A stretch of 15,071 bases of DNA from an uncultured Lachnospiraceae bacterium. Lineage in GTDB: Bacteria; Bacillota_A; Clostridia; Lachnospirales; Lachnospiraceae. A program made the translations under genes and the position numbers. The DNA lies in the NCBI GenBank assembly GCA_902767195.1, contig CACXGS010000142.1:1-15071 (forward strand). Reading direction: 5' to 3'. The notes beneath the pieces are model-generated. The model worked only from the letters and a program-made list of their open reading frames with translations, searched no databases and had not been told where the DNA came from. Positions 1-6,970 of the stretch are shown piece after piece. Every line of letters starts with the position of its first letter. Positions within the stretch are counted from its first letter, which is position 1.

Positions 1-906
1 CAGAAAGAGGACACCGTGATGAGCCAGGGAGATCTCCCCGGGCTTGGGAATCAGACCTCCTCCCAGAAGACCTGCCTGGGTGACGGAATGGGAAGGAGAC
101 CGGAAAGGTCGATTCCTGATCAGGGAGAAACCGTCCTTCAACAATCCTTTGGCACTGTAGATCATGGTGGTCTCAATCTTCTCCTCCATGGTCATATCCG
201 GCATGATCCCCGGCATGCCGGAGGCAAGCAAGGACTTACCCATGCCCGGAGGTCCGGTGAGAAAAACATTGTGAAATCCTGCCGCCGCGATCTCAAGAGC
301 CCTTCGACCATCCTTCTGTCCTTTGATCTCGGCAAAATCCGGTCCCGGGTTCACAGTATCCCCTGGCGGCGGCAGACAAAATGTCCTTTCCGGTATCACT
401 CCCTCCAGGAATTCTTCTACCTGAACCAGATGATCCAGCCCCCACACTTCCATTCCCTCCACAAGAGATGCTTCCTCACCGTTATCTGCGGGGACAAGAC
501 AACGACGGTATCCCATCTCTCTGGCTCTCATCAATATGGGAAGTACACCGGGAAGGGGGCAGAGACTCCCATCCAGAGACAATTCCCCCAGGAAAATGGT
601 ATCTGAAAGATCCGGGAAATCGCCAATCCCCATGGAAATCAGAAAAGCAGTGGCAATGGCAAGGTCAAAAAAAGTGCCAAACTTACGAATATCCGCCGGA
701 GCAAGGTTCACTGCGATTCTTCTGGGAGGAATCACATAACCGCAGTTCTTCAGTGCCGTTCTGACCCTCTCTTTGGCTTCCTTCACTTCATTGGACAGAT
801 AACCGATCATATTAAAAACAGGAAGCCCGGGACTGATATCCATCTGCACTTTTATAAGCTCTCCCTCCACACCGAGAACCATACCACTCATAATCTCAGA
901 AACCAC
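1..906 (-). CDS. yifB: YifB/ComM-family Mg-chelatase-like AAA+ protein, N-terminal part (truncated by window edge)
   Basis: The frame is open for 302 codons from a GTG at 906 to the window edge; the C-terminal ~200 residues of this usually ~500-residue family lie outside. The GTG has an AGGAGG site 6 nt upstream (913-918); in-frame ATGs at 891 and 882 lack one. Residues ~1-180 are the ChlI-like/Lon-protease-like N domain, with family text such as VKEAKERVRTALKNCG and NLAPADIRK. Then comes the AAA+ core with Walker A GPPGMGKS at residues 218-225 and RSPSHSVTQAGLLGG at the downstream conserved block. ComM, the Gram-negative homologue, is a helicase that promotes branch migration during integration of transformed DNA; the role in Clostridia is not established. 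The gene has its own promoter and is separated from nrdR by about 400 bp holding a terminator. Family assignment is secure, function is by homology only. Confidence 0.93.
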   Translation of the reverse strand, partial: MVSEIMSGMVLGVEGELIKVQMDISPGLPVFNMIGYLSNEVKEAKERVRTALKNCGYVIPPRRIAVNLAPADIRKFGTFFDLAIATAFLISMGIGDFPDLSDTIFLGELSLDGSLCPLPGVLPILMRAREMGYRRCLVPADNGEEASLVEGMEVWGLDHLVQVEEFLEGVIPERTFCLPPPGDTVNPGPDFAEIKGQKDGRRALEIAAAGFHNVFLTGPPGMGKSLLASGMPGIMPDMTMEEKIETTMIYSAKGLLKDGFSLIRNRPFRSPSHSVTQAGLLGGGLIPKPGEISLAHHGVLFL

Positions 907-945
907 AACAAACCTCCTATCAATAATTACCAATTTTTTACATCT

Positions 946-974
946 ACGTTATCATGTCACCTTTTCTCTGTCAA
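946..974 (-). promoter_or_regulatory. Sigma-A-type promoter of yifB
   Basis: On the minus strand a perfect -35 TTGACA (969-974) is followed after exactly 17 nt by TAACGT (946-951), which keeps the three most conserved -10 positions (TA...T). The predicted start near 939 gives a leader of about 33 nt before the GTG at 906. The surrounding ~100 bp are strongly AT-rich compared with the genes, as expected for a promoter region. Confidence 0.7.
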
Positions 975-1039
975 CATATTTTTCCATTAATTACATTTTT
1001 TTCTATATATTCTATTAACAGGTGACGAATATTTTCTAT

Positions 1040-1234
1040 GCCAGTAGGCGGTAGTGGATTCCGTAAGCGGAGGCTTTGCAGGAACAGAGACGAGATCCAC
1101 TGCCTACGTAGACTTGGGTTCCGGGATATAAACAAATCGTTCGTGAATATCCCGGAACCCTTAGTCGTAGTTGGCAGTTAGCTCGGCGGGAGTGGGCAAC
1201 GCCGAAGCGTCGGAACAAGCCACCGCCTACTGGC
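1040..1234. repeat. 195-bp palindromic multi-arm element with 13-bp terminal inverted repeats
   Basis: The ends are perfect 13-bp inverted repeats: GCCAGTAGGCGGT at 1040-1052 and its reverse complement at 1222-1234. Inside are three further foldable arms. A central stem has a perfect 14-bp core (1116-1129 with 1147-1160), extended imperfectly by 1111-1114/1163-1166, 1105-1107/1167-1169 and 1099-1104/1173-1178. A 6-bp hairpin is capped by a UUCG loop on the minus strand (1197-1202 with 1207-1212). A small hairpin pairs 1060-1063 with 1068-1071. A competing pairing, 1044-1049 and 1053-1059 with 1102-1107 and 1095-1101, is also possible. I find no target-site duplication and no believable protein. 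It may be a MITE-like non-autonomous element or a structured RNA; the sequence alone does not decide. Confidence 0.7.
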
Positions 1235-1236
1235 GC

Positions 1237-1310
1237 AAAAAAGGTGCCTGGCACCCTATAGACGCATCTGTTTGCGACAGATGTTCCTATAAGGTGCCAG
1301 GCACCTTTTT
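1237..1310. terminator. Bidirectional hairpin terminator with two inverted GGTGCC-n-GGCACC palindromes (REPIN-like)
   Basis: A6-GGTGCCTGGCACC (1237-1255) pairs perfectly with GGTGCCAGGCACC-T5 (1293-1310), giving an 18-bp stem that has A's before and T's after it on both strands. An inner stem, 1265-1271 with 1277-1283 plus TATA/TATA at 1257-1260/1288-1291, extends the fold. Each arm is itself a 6-1-6 palindrome. On the minus strand it begins 4 nt after the nrdR stop, so it most likely terminates the rnf-nrdR transcript. The layout of two inverted short palindromes around a spacer matches REP doublets (REPINs). Confidence 0.8.
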
Positions 1311-1314
1311 ACAC

Positions 1315-1776
1315 TTATTCTTCCCCGGCGTCGAGCATTTTTTTCAGTTCACTCATAAAGGTGTTCACATCTTTGAATTCCCGGTAGACGGAGGCGAATC
1401 TTACATATGCTACCTGTTCCAGGTTCTTCAGATGTTCCATGACGATCTCGCCGATCTGGTCGCTCTCAATCTCTTTATATTCCAGATTGTAGAGTTCATT
1501 TTCTATGTGGTTTACCGTTTCTTCAATCTGCTGGACGGATACCGGCCTCTTGTGACAGGCTCTCATGATGCCGGATACTATTTTTCCCCGGTCATAGGGT
1601 TCTCTGGTCCTGTCTTTTTTTATGACGGTCAGGGGCATTACTTCCACTCTCTCGTAGGTGGTAAAGCGTTTGCCGCATTCGTCGCACTGCCTTCTTCTTC
1701 GTATGGAGGCGTTATCGTCGGCCGGTCTGGAATCGATTACTCTGGTATTGTCCAGATTACAAAAGGGACATTTCAT
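1315..1776 (-). CDS. nrdR: Transcriptional repressor NrdR
   Basis: This 153-residue protein has the standard NrdR length and layout. A zinc ribbon has C3/C6 (MKCPFC) and C31/C34 (CDECGKRF) with the basic stretch SIRRRRQ between them, and an ATP-cone covers roughly residues 49-139. NrdR binds NrdR boxes upstream of ribonucleotide reductase genes and represses them when the ATP-cone carries dATP plus ATP; it acts in the cytoplasm on DNA. The ATG at 1776 is preceded by a purine-rich AAAGGAAAGGG site. The start lies 22 nt after the rnfB stop with no terminator between, so it is probably the last gene of the rnf transcript. A terminator begins 4 nt beyond its stop. No ribonucleotide reductase gene and no obvious NrdR box pair is in the window. 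Identification is very secure. Confidence 0.97.
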   Translation of the reverse strand: MKCPFCNLDNTRVIDSRPADDNASIRRRRQCDECGKRFTTYERVEVMPLTVIKKDRTREPYDRGKIVSGIMRACHKRPVSVQQIEETVNHIENELYNLEYKEIESDQIGEIVMEHLKNLEQVAYVRFASVYREFKDVNTFMSELKKMLDAGEE

Positions 1777-1798
1777 ATGGTTTCCCTTTCCTTTCTCC

Positions 1799-2593
1799 CT
1801 ATTCGTATTTCACAATGATCTTTGACGGACATTTTGCAGCGCAGGCGCCGCATCCGACACATTTCTCATAATCAATTTTCGCGATGTTGTTCTCTACACT
1901 GATGGCGTCGAACTTACAGACGCGGGTGCACATTTTACATCCGATACAGCCTGTGGTGCAGACTTCCTTGACAGGTTTTCCGAATTCTCTGGAACTGCAC
2001 TGTACTTTGTATTTCTGCCTGTAGGGAACCAGCTCGATCAGAGACTTGGGGCAGGTTGCCACGCATTTGCCGCAGGCAACGCATTTTTCCTCATCGACCT
2101 GGGCAATGCCTTCCACCACATGGATGGCGTCAAAGTCACATACTTTGACGCAGCTGCCGAAACCGGTACAGCCGAATGCACAGGCTTTGGGGCCGCCTCC
2201 GGGAACGCTCATGGCGGATACGCAGTCCTCGTTGCCGCTGTAGATATATTTCGTCTTTGCCTTCTCACAGGTTCCGGCACATTTGACATAGGCTACCATT
2301 TTGGCGCTGTCTGAGGCCTCTACGCCCATGATGGCGCTGATCTGTTCGGCTACAGGGGCTCCGCCCACAGGGCAGGCGTTGACAGCAGCTTCCCCGGCGG
2401 CAATGGCTTTGGCCAGAGCGTCACATCCTGCATATCCGCAGCCGCCGCAGTTGTTGCCGGGAAGGCAGTCTCTGACTGCCACTTCCTTCTCATCCACAGG
2501 CACTTTAAATTTTTCAGAGGCAATTCCCAGAAGAACGGATATCACAAGACCGGTTCCTCCGACCACTGCCGCTGCCAGAATTATACCATTCAT
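1799..2593 (-). CDS. rnfB: Rnf complex subunit RnfB (polyferredoxin)
   Basis: RnfB is the iron-sulfur subunit thought to accept electrons from reduced ferredoxin on the cytoplasmic face. The 264 residues show one N-terminal membrane anchor (about 3-24). A Fe-S domain follows with C43, C49, C52 and C57 (CLPGNNCGGCGYAGC), then a further cysteine-rich region (C105, C109, C124, C138, C142, C148, C152). After these come clear 4Fe-4S ferredoxin motifs: C171-x2-C174-x2-C177-x3-C181, C216-x2-C219-x2-C222-x3-C226 and C245-x2-C248-x2-C251-x3-C255. This is the longer, cluster-rich form seen in clostridial Rnf complexes. The ATG at 2593 has a GGAGG site and lies 15 nt after the rnfA stop. nrdR follows 22 nt downstream. 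Confidence 0.96.
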   Translation of the reverse strand: MNGIILAAAVVGGTGLVISVLLGIASEKFKVPVDEKEVAVRDCLPGNNCGGCGYAGCDALAKAIAAGEAAVNACPVGGAPVAEQISAIMGVEASDSAKMVAYVKCAGTCEKAKTKYIYSGNEDCVSAMSVPGGGPKACAFGCTGFGSCVKVCDFDAIHVVEGIAQVDEEKCVACGKCVATCPKSLIELVPYRQKYKVQCSSREFGKPVKEVCTTGCIGCKMCTRVCKFDAISVENNIAKIDYEKCVGCGACAAKCPSKIIVKYE

Positions 2594-2608
2594 CTCTCTT
2601 CCCTCCTG

Positions 2609-3184
2609 TTAAATGATCCCTGAAAAGCCGAAAAAGGCGATGGACATCAGGCCGGCGGTTACCATGACGATGGGCATGCCCTGCCATGACTCCGGTATAT
2701 CATTAAACTCCATCTTCTCACGGAGTCCCGCAAGAATCACGATGGCAATGGTGAATCCGATGGCAATTCCCAGACCGTAGATCACCGATTCAAGAATACT
2801 GTACTCGTACTGGACTGCATTCAGGGCAACACCCAGAACCGCGCAGTTGGTGGTGATCAGGGGAAGGAATACCCCCAGAGATTCATACAGAGCCGGCATG
2901 GATTTCTTCAGGAACATTTCCACGAACTGAACAAGGGCCGCAATGACCAGAATAAAGACTATGGTCTGAAGGTAGGTCAGATCCAGCGTAACCAGGATGT
3001 ACTTATTGATCACTGCCGTGACAAAAGAAGCAATAGTGATGACGAAGATAACAGCTCCACCCATTCCTGCTGCTGTCTCTGTCTTCTTGGATACACCAAG
3101 GAAGGGACAAAGACCGAGGAACTGACTGAGCACCACGTTATTGACAATGGCTGCTCCGATAACAATCAGAATTAATGCTTTCAT
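2609..3184 (-). CDS. rnfA: Rnf complex integral membrane subunit RnfA
   Basis: This 191-residue, almost entirely hydrophobic protein has the usual RnfA/NqrE length and about six predicted membrane helices. The two conserved half-site cysteines are present: C26 (GLCPFLG) and C114 (TNCAVLG). In structures of Rnf and Na+-NQR these pair with the equivalent cysteines of RnfE/NqrD to hold a membrane-embedded 2Fe-2S cluster that passes electrons across the bilayer. The start ATG at 3184 has a strong AAGGAGG site and sits 16 nt after the rnfE stop. It is one of six contiguous rnf genes. Confidence 0.96.
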   Translation of the reverse strand: MKALILIVIGAAIVNNVVLSQFLGLCPFLGVSKKTETAAGMGGAVIFVITIASFVTAVINKYILVTLDLTYLQTIVFILVIAALVQFVEMFLKKSMPALYESLGVFLPLITTNCAVLGVALNAVQYEYSILESVIYGLGIAIGFTIAIVILAGLREKMEFNDIPESWQGMPIVMVTAGLMSIAFFGFSGII

Positions 3185-3200
3185 CCGTTATCCTCCTTTC

Positions 3201-3989
3201 CTATTCCTGTGTCCCGGCAGTATCTGCCTCTTTATTGGCGGCTGCTTTTTCTTCCGGCTGAACATCCTCTGTCTTTGCCGGAGTGTTATCCACGCTCATA
3301 TCAAAGAAACTCCGGCTGGCGCAGTTGCTGATGACACAGTTGGCACAGTCTCCGCAGCCCTGGGGAAGTTCTTTTCTCTCCTCCACAGGCTTTCGGTTAT
3401 TAAGCCGGTTTCTGATGGCGATCATGCATCCGAGCACGAAAAATGCTCCCGGTGCAAGGATAAATATGGTGATCGGAGTGTAGATATTTTCCGGAAGGAT
3501 GGTGAACCCGAACATGGCTCCGGTTCCCAGAAGCTCACGGAAAGCTCCGAGTATGGTCAAAGCCAGTGTAAAGCCCAGGCCCATGCCGATCCCGTCGAAG
3601 AAGGACAGGATTGGCCCGTTTTTGCTGGCATAGGATTCCGCCCGGCCCAGAATGATACAGTTAACAACAATCAGGGGGATGTAGACACCGAGAGCCTTAT
3701 CAAGGCTGGGGACATATCCCTGAAGGACGAACTGAACGATGGTAACCAGGGTAGCGATTACTACAATATATGCCGGGATCCTCACTCTGTCCGGAATAAA
3801 GTCCCGGAGCAGGGAAATGATCAGGTTGGAAAACATGAGAACCGCCGTTGTGGACAATCCCATTCCGGCACCGTTGATGGCCGAAGTGGTTACCGCCAGG
3901 GTAGGACACATACCAAGGATCAGGACCAGGGTAGGGTTCTCACGGAGTATACCGTTTATCAATCGTTCTGCAGGTGTGTTCTTATTCAT
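3201..3989 (-). CDS. rnfE: Rnf complex integral membrane subunit RnfE with cysteine-rich C-terminal tail
   Basis: Residues 1-195 form the NqrD/RnfE membrane domain, with about six helices and the paired half-site cysteines C28 (GMCPTLA) and C111 (VNCIILGRAE). These are expected to ligate the intramembrane 2Fe-2S cluster shared with RnfA. At 262 residues the protein is longer than the roughly 200-230 usual for the family. The extra ~65 residues, presumably cytoplasmic, carry C212-x2-C215-x2-C218-x4-C223 and then a low-complexity acidic/Ala-rich end. The cysteine pattern looks like a metal or Fe-S site; this is an inference. The ATG at 3989 lies 2 nt after the rnfG stop, and its GGAGG site is inside the end of rnfG, which suggests coupled translation. 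Confidence 0.95.
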   Translation of the reverse strand: MNKNTPAERLINGILRENPTLVLILGMCPTLAVTTSAINGAGMGLSTTAVLMFSNLIISLLRDFIPDRVRIPAYIVVIATLVTIVQFVLQGYVPSLDKALGVYIPLIVVNCIILGRAESYASKNGPILSFFDGIGMGLGFTLALTILGAFRELLGTGAMFGFTILPENIYTPITIFILAPGAFFVLGCMIAIRNRLNNRKPVEERKELPQGCGDCANCVISNCASRSFFDMSVDNTPAKTEDVQPEEKAAANKEADTAGTQE

Positions 3990-3991
3990 CG

Positions 3992-4615
3992 TTATTCCCC
4001 TCCTTTTAAAGTATGGAAATAAGCAAGACAGTTATTGATCGCACCTGTCACTGCTTTGGAGGTTATGGTCGCGCCGGAGATGGCATCGATTTTCTCTCCG
4101 TTATCCTCACCGGAACCATCTTTGACCACTTCAAAACTCTCCACTTTCTGCTCTTCATACTGATCACCCCATTCCGGATCCTGGGCGTTCATTCCAAGGC
4201 CGGCTGTCTCGGAGATGGACAGGATGGAATAACCGGTCACTGTCCCGTCGGCAGAGATTCCCACTGTCATCCGGATGTCTCCGCCATAACCTTTGTGGGT
4301 GGTGATATCGAAGATATAGCCAATCTCCTCTCCGCCTTTTTTGGCGACGATCACGTTATTCATGGTGTCGCCTTCATGATCTTCCACGGGGTTCTCATTG
4401 GAAGCAAAAACTTTGGTTGCTTCCTCCGGGGAGAATCCTTCCAGATCCGTAAATTCATCGGCATCCGGAAAGACTGCTTTATATGCTGCCTGCTGGGCTT
4501 TATCCTGCTGCTTTATGATCGGCTCATGGGTCACATTGTAGACAAATCCCAGTGCCAGTCCGGCAACCAGAGTGATCAGCACCAGTTTAAGACAATCCTT
4601 GATCAGTGCGTTCAT
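3992..4615 (-). CDS. rnfG: Rnf complex flavoprotein subunit RnfG (covalent FMN)
   Basis: A single N-terminal membrane helix (about 10-27) is followed by an extracytoplasmic FMN-binding domain; total length 207 residues, normal for RnfG/NqrC. The flavinylation signature Dxx(S/T)gAT is present as D177-A-I-S180-G-A-T183. T183 is therefore the expected residue for phosphoester-linked FMN, attached in this family by the ApbE flavin transferase. No apbE gene is in the window, so that enzyme must be encoded elsewhere. The start ATG at 4615 overlaps the rnfD stop in an ATGA arrangement (4612-4615), a typical sign of translational coupling. Confidence 0.96.
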   Translation of the reverse strand: MNALIKDCLKLVLITLVAGLALGFVYNVTHEPIIKQQDKAQQAAYKAVFPDADEFTDLEGFSPEEATKVFASNENPVEDHEGDTMNNVIVAKKGGEEIGYIFDITTHKGYGGDIRMTVGISADGTVTGYSILSISETAGLGMNAQDPEWGDQYEEQKVESFEVVKDGSGEDNGEKIDAISGATITSKAVTGAINNCLAYFHTLKGGE

Positions 4616-5568
4616 TCTTTTCTGCCCCCTTTCCCGAATGCCACAGGTGTGGTGAACTTCTCAATCAGCGGCACAAGAAGATTACAGAAAATAATCGCAT
4701 AGGATACTCCTTCCGCAGAGCCGCCGAAGAGCCGGAAGAGTCCGGTCAGGATACCCAGACACACGCCAAATACGAGCTTGCCGTTGGGTGTGATGGGTGA
4801 TGTCACATAATCCGTAGCCATAAAGAAGGCACCCAGCATGAGACCGCCGCCGCAAAGGTGGGCTGCCAGGTAATTCAGATCCATACCATGCCCGCCGAAG
4901 AGCAGAACAAAGATGCTCAGGGTAGCAATATAGGACACAGGGATCCTCCAGCTGATAATTCCTCTGGCAATGAGGACGATTCCTCCTACCAGAAGTAAAA
5001 TTGCGGAAGTCTCGCCGATGGTTCCACCGGTGATACCCAGAAACATATCTTTTACGTTGACAGCCTCTCCCGCTTTCAATGCGGCAAGAGGAGTTGCCAT
5101 GGTGGTGGCGTCAAACTGTGTCAGATAACCATTTGCCGAGAAATTGGTCATGAGACCGGCAAAGGAAATCAACAGAAAACACCGGGCACCCAGGGCCGGG
5201 TTCATAAAATTCTGTCCCAGGCCGCCGAAAATCTGCTTCACTACGATAATCGCAAAGAGGCCGCCCAGTACCGGCATCCAGTAGGGAACCTGGGGTGGCA
5301 GGTTCATGGCAAGAAGAAGTCCGGTCAGTGCCGCACTGCAGTCACTGACAGTGATGGGCTTGTGCATGAAATACTGCCATGCATATTCCGCGAGGACGCA
5401 GGTTGCCACGCAGAGCACCGTATTAATAATGGCAGGCATTCCGAAATTAACAAATCCGAAAATCGCTGCGGGAAGAAGACAGAGAATCACTTCCAGCATG
5501 ATACTGTGTGTTGTCGCCCAATCTCTCACATGAGGATTGGCGGAAACATTATACATCTGTTCGTTCAT
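4612..5568 (-). CDS. rnfD: Rnf complex membrane flavoprotein subunit RnfD (covalent FMN)
   Basis: This 318-residue polytopic membrane protein belongs to the NqrB/RnfD family. The covalent-FMN signature is D153-A-T-T156-M-A158-T159 followed by PL, which makes T159 the likely flavinylated threonine. Other family text includes GGLGQNFMNPALGARC near residue 115-130 and the C-terminal GGSAEGVSYAIIFCNLL. RnfD works with RnfG, RnfA and RnfE in the transmembrane electron path and is a candidate part of the ion channel. The ATG at 5568 has an AAGGAGAGG site and lies 13 nt after the rnfC stop. The stop overlaps rnfG by 4 nt. Confidence 0.96.
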   Translation of the reverse strand: MNEQMYNVSANPHVRDWATTHSIMLEVILCLLPAAIFGFVNFGMPAIINTVLCVATCVLAEYAWQYFMHKPITVSDCSAALTGLLLAMNLPPQVPYWMPVLGGLFAIIVVKQIFGGLGQNFMNPALGARCFLLISFAGLMTNFSANGYLTQFDATTMATPLAALKAGEAVNVKDMFLGITGGTIGETSAILLLVGGIVLIARGIISWRIPVSYIATLSIFVLLFGGHGMDLNYLAAHLCGGGLMLGAFFMATDYVTSPITPNGKLVFGVCLGILTGLFRLFGGSAEGVSYAIIFCNLLVPLIEKFTTPVAFGKGGRKE

Positions 5569-5581
5569 AACTCACCTCTCC

Positions 5582-6898
5582 TTATGCTTTCTTCTTTCTT
5601 CGAAGAGCCATAGCCTCCCGGCGTCCGGTCTTCATGGACTGGGTCAGTCTTCTTTTAGCCGGGCAAATGTAGGAGCAGCATCCGCACTCTACACACTCAC
5701 AGCCACTCAACTGATCAAACAATTCAAAATCACCGTGGTCGGCAATCTCCGATAATCTGGTAGGCATCAGGCCTGCCGGGCATACAGTGACACACCGGCC
5801 ACAGAGGATACAGGGACCCGGCTCACAGGCCGCTACCTGATCCTTTGTAAAAACAAGCAGGGAAGAAAATGTCTTCCCGCAGGGTACGTCAAGGGTGGAC
5901 AGGGCCATACCCATCATGGGACCACCGGAAATCAGCTTCTCGGGAGTCTCTTTAAAGCCGCCTGCTGCCTCGGCAAGCTCTGCGGCGATCGTCCCGTTCT
6001 TTACTTTGAAATTACCGGGTTCCGCGATGGCGTCGCCGGTAACCGTCACAACTCTCTCATAAAGAGGTTTGCCCAGATTCACTGCCTCGTGGATAGCAAT
6101 GGCAGTAGCCACATTGTCCACGATACAGCCGGCATCCGCCGGAAGCATCGAAGAATTAATGCTTCGTCTGGTAACCGCATAGATCAGAGAACGCTCTGCT
6201 CCCTGGGGATACTTGGTCTTTAGGGGAGCAACTTCGATCCGCTCTTCTTTTTCACACAGATCCTTCATCAGGGCGATGGCATCCGGTTTATTATCCTCGA
6301 TACCGATCACTCCCTTTGCCTGGGGGAAGAGGGAAAGAATGATATTAAGACCGGAGATCAGGTCCTCCGGGGTCTCCATCATACAGCGGTAATCCGCCGT
6401 AATATAAGGCTCGCATTCCGCGGCATTGATGATGATGGTATCAATCTTATCCGGCTCCTTGGGAGACAATTTAACGTGGGTGGGGAATCCTGCGCCGCCC
6501 AGGCCCACGATTCCTGCATTTTTAACCGCATCGATCACAGATCTGGGAGACCGGTCCTTAAGGGGAGTAAACTCTACCTGTTCATATTCTCCGTCATTCT
6601 CAATAATGATACTCTCCACCTTCGTACCGGCAACGGTCAGTCTGGGCTCGATCTTCTTCACCTTTCCGGAAACGGAACTGAAAACAGGCGAAGACACGAA
6701 TCCTCCTGCCTCCGCGATCATCTGTCCCACCAGAACTCTGTCGTTTTTCTTTACGATCGCTTTTGCAGGAGCTCCGATATGCTGACTGAGAGGAAATACC
6801 AGTTCCCCGCCGGGAAGATATTCCTTGATGGGCTTATCCTTGCTCAGCGCCTTACCATCGTAAGGGTGCAGGCCGCCCTTAAACGTAAGCAGTCCCAT
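5582..6898 (-). CDS. rnfC: Rnf complex NADH-binding subunit RnfC
   Basis: RnfC is the peripheral cytoplasmic subunit that binds FMN and NAD(H). The 438 residues begin with GGLHPYDGKALS, then the Complex-I-51K-like nucleotide/FMN fold with GLGGAGFPTHVK at 132-143 and NAAECEPYITADYR at 158-171. Two C-terminal 4Fe-4S motifs follow: C363-x2-C366-x2-C369-x3-C373 and C402-x2-C405-x2-C408-x3-C412. The length is typical of the clostridial form, without the long Ala-rich tail of proteobacterial RnfC. It is the first gene of the C-D-G-E-A-B order found in Clostridia. The ATG at 6898 has an AGAAGG site and follows a 72-nt gap containing a palindrome and a possible promoter. Confidence 0.97.
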   Translation of the reverse strand: MGLLTFKGGLHPYDGKALSKDKPIKEYLPGGELVFPLSQHIGAPAKAIVKKNDRVLVGQMIAEAGGFVSSPVFSSVSGKVKKIEPRLTVAGTKVESIIIENDGEYEQVEFTPLKDRSPRSVIDAVKNAGIVGLGGAGFPTHVKLSPKEPDKIDTIIINAAECEPYITADYRCMMETPEDLISGLNIILSLFPQAKGVIGIEDNKPDAIALMKDLCEKEERIEVAPLKTKYPQGAERSLIYAVTRRSINSSMLPADAGCIVDNVATAIAIHEAVNLGKPLYERVVTVTGDAIAEPGNFKVKNGTIAAELAEAAGGFKETPEKLISGGPMMGMALSTLDVPCGKTFSSLLVFTKDQVAACEPGPCILCGRCVTVCPAGLMPTRLSEIADHGDFELFDQLSGCECVECGCCSYICPAKRRLTQSMKTGRREAMALRRKKKA

Positions 6899-6928
6899 AG
6901 TACTACCTTCTTTCTAAATTAATCCTTT

Positions 6929-6958
6929 ATATTACCAGTCTGTTCCATCACAGAACAG
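6929..6958 (-). promoter_or_regulatory. Possible rnfC promoter with overlapping palindrome
   Basis: In the 72-nt gap before rnfC, the minus strand has an extended -10 (TGG then TAATAT, 6929-6937). A perfect 6-bp inverted repeat lies immediately upstream, CTGTTC-n7-GAACAG (6940-6945 with 6953-6958), where the -35 and spacer would be. No good -35 hexamer is seen. No T-run follows the repeat, so it is not an intrinsic terminator; an operator for a dimeric regulator is the better guess. It does not resemble the Rex consensus. Confidence 0.35.
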
Positions 6959-6970
6959 TTCCTAACCTTT

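Noticed and set aside
956..1026. Inverted repeat GTCACCT (956-962) / AGGTGAC (1020-1026) around the yifB promoter region
   Set aside because: Only 7 bp with a 57-nt AT-rich gap; likely chance, no further symmetry.
1040..1234. Calling the palindromic element a transposon insertion
   Set aside because: No target-site duplication flanks the terminal repeats and no transposase is encoded, so mobility is only a possibility.
1036..1254. A 72-codon minus-strand frame inside the palindromic element
   Set aside because: The composition is set by the inverted repeats; no ribosome binding site or family resemblance.
3141..4022. A 293-codon open frame on the + strand opposite rnfE
   Set aside because: It mirrors rnfE, its translation is low-quality (His/Asp/Gln-rich, no motifs), and it has no supporting context.
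1799..6898. Na+-translocating NQR instead of Rnf
   Set aside because: An RnfB polyferredoxin is present, there is no NqrF flavoprotein, and RnfC has two ferredoxin motifs; gene order C-D-G-E-A-B is that of clostridial Rnf.
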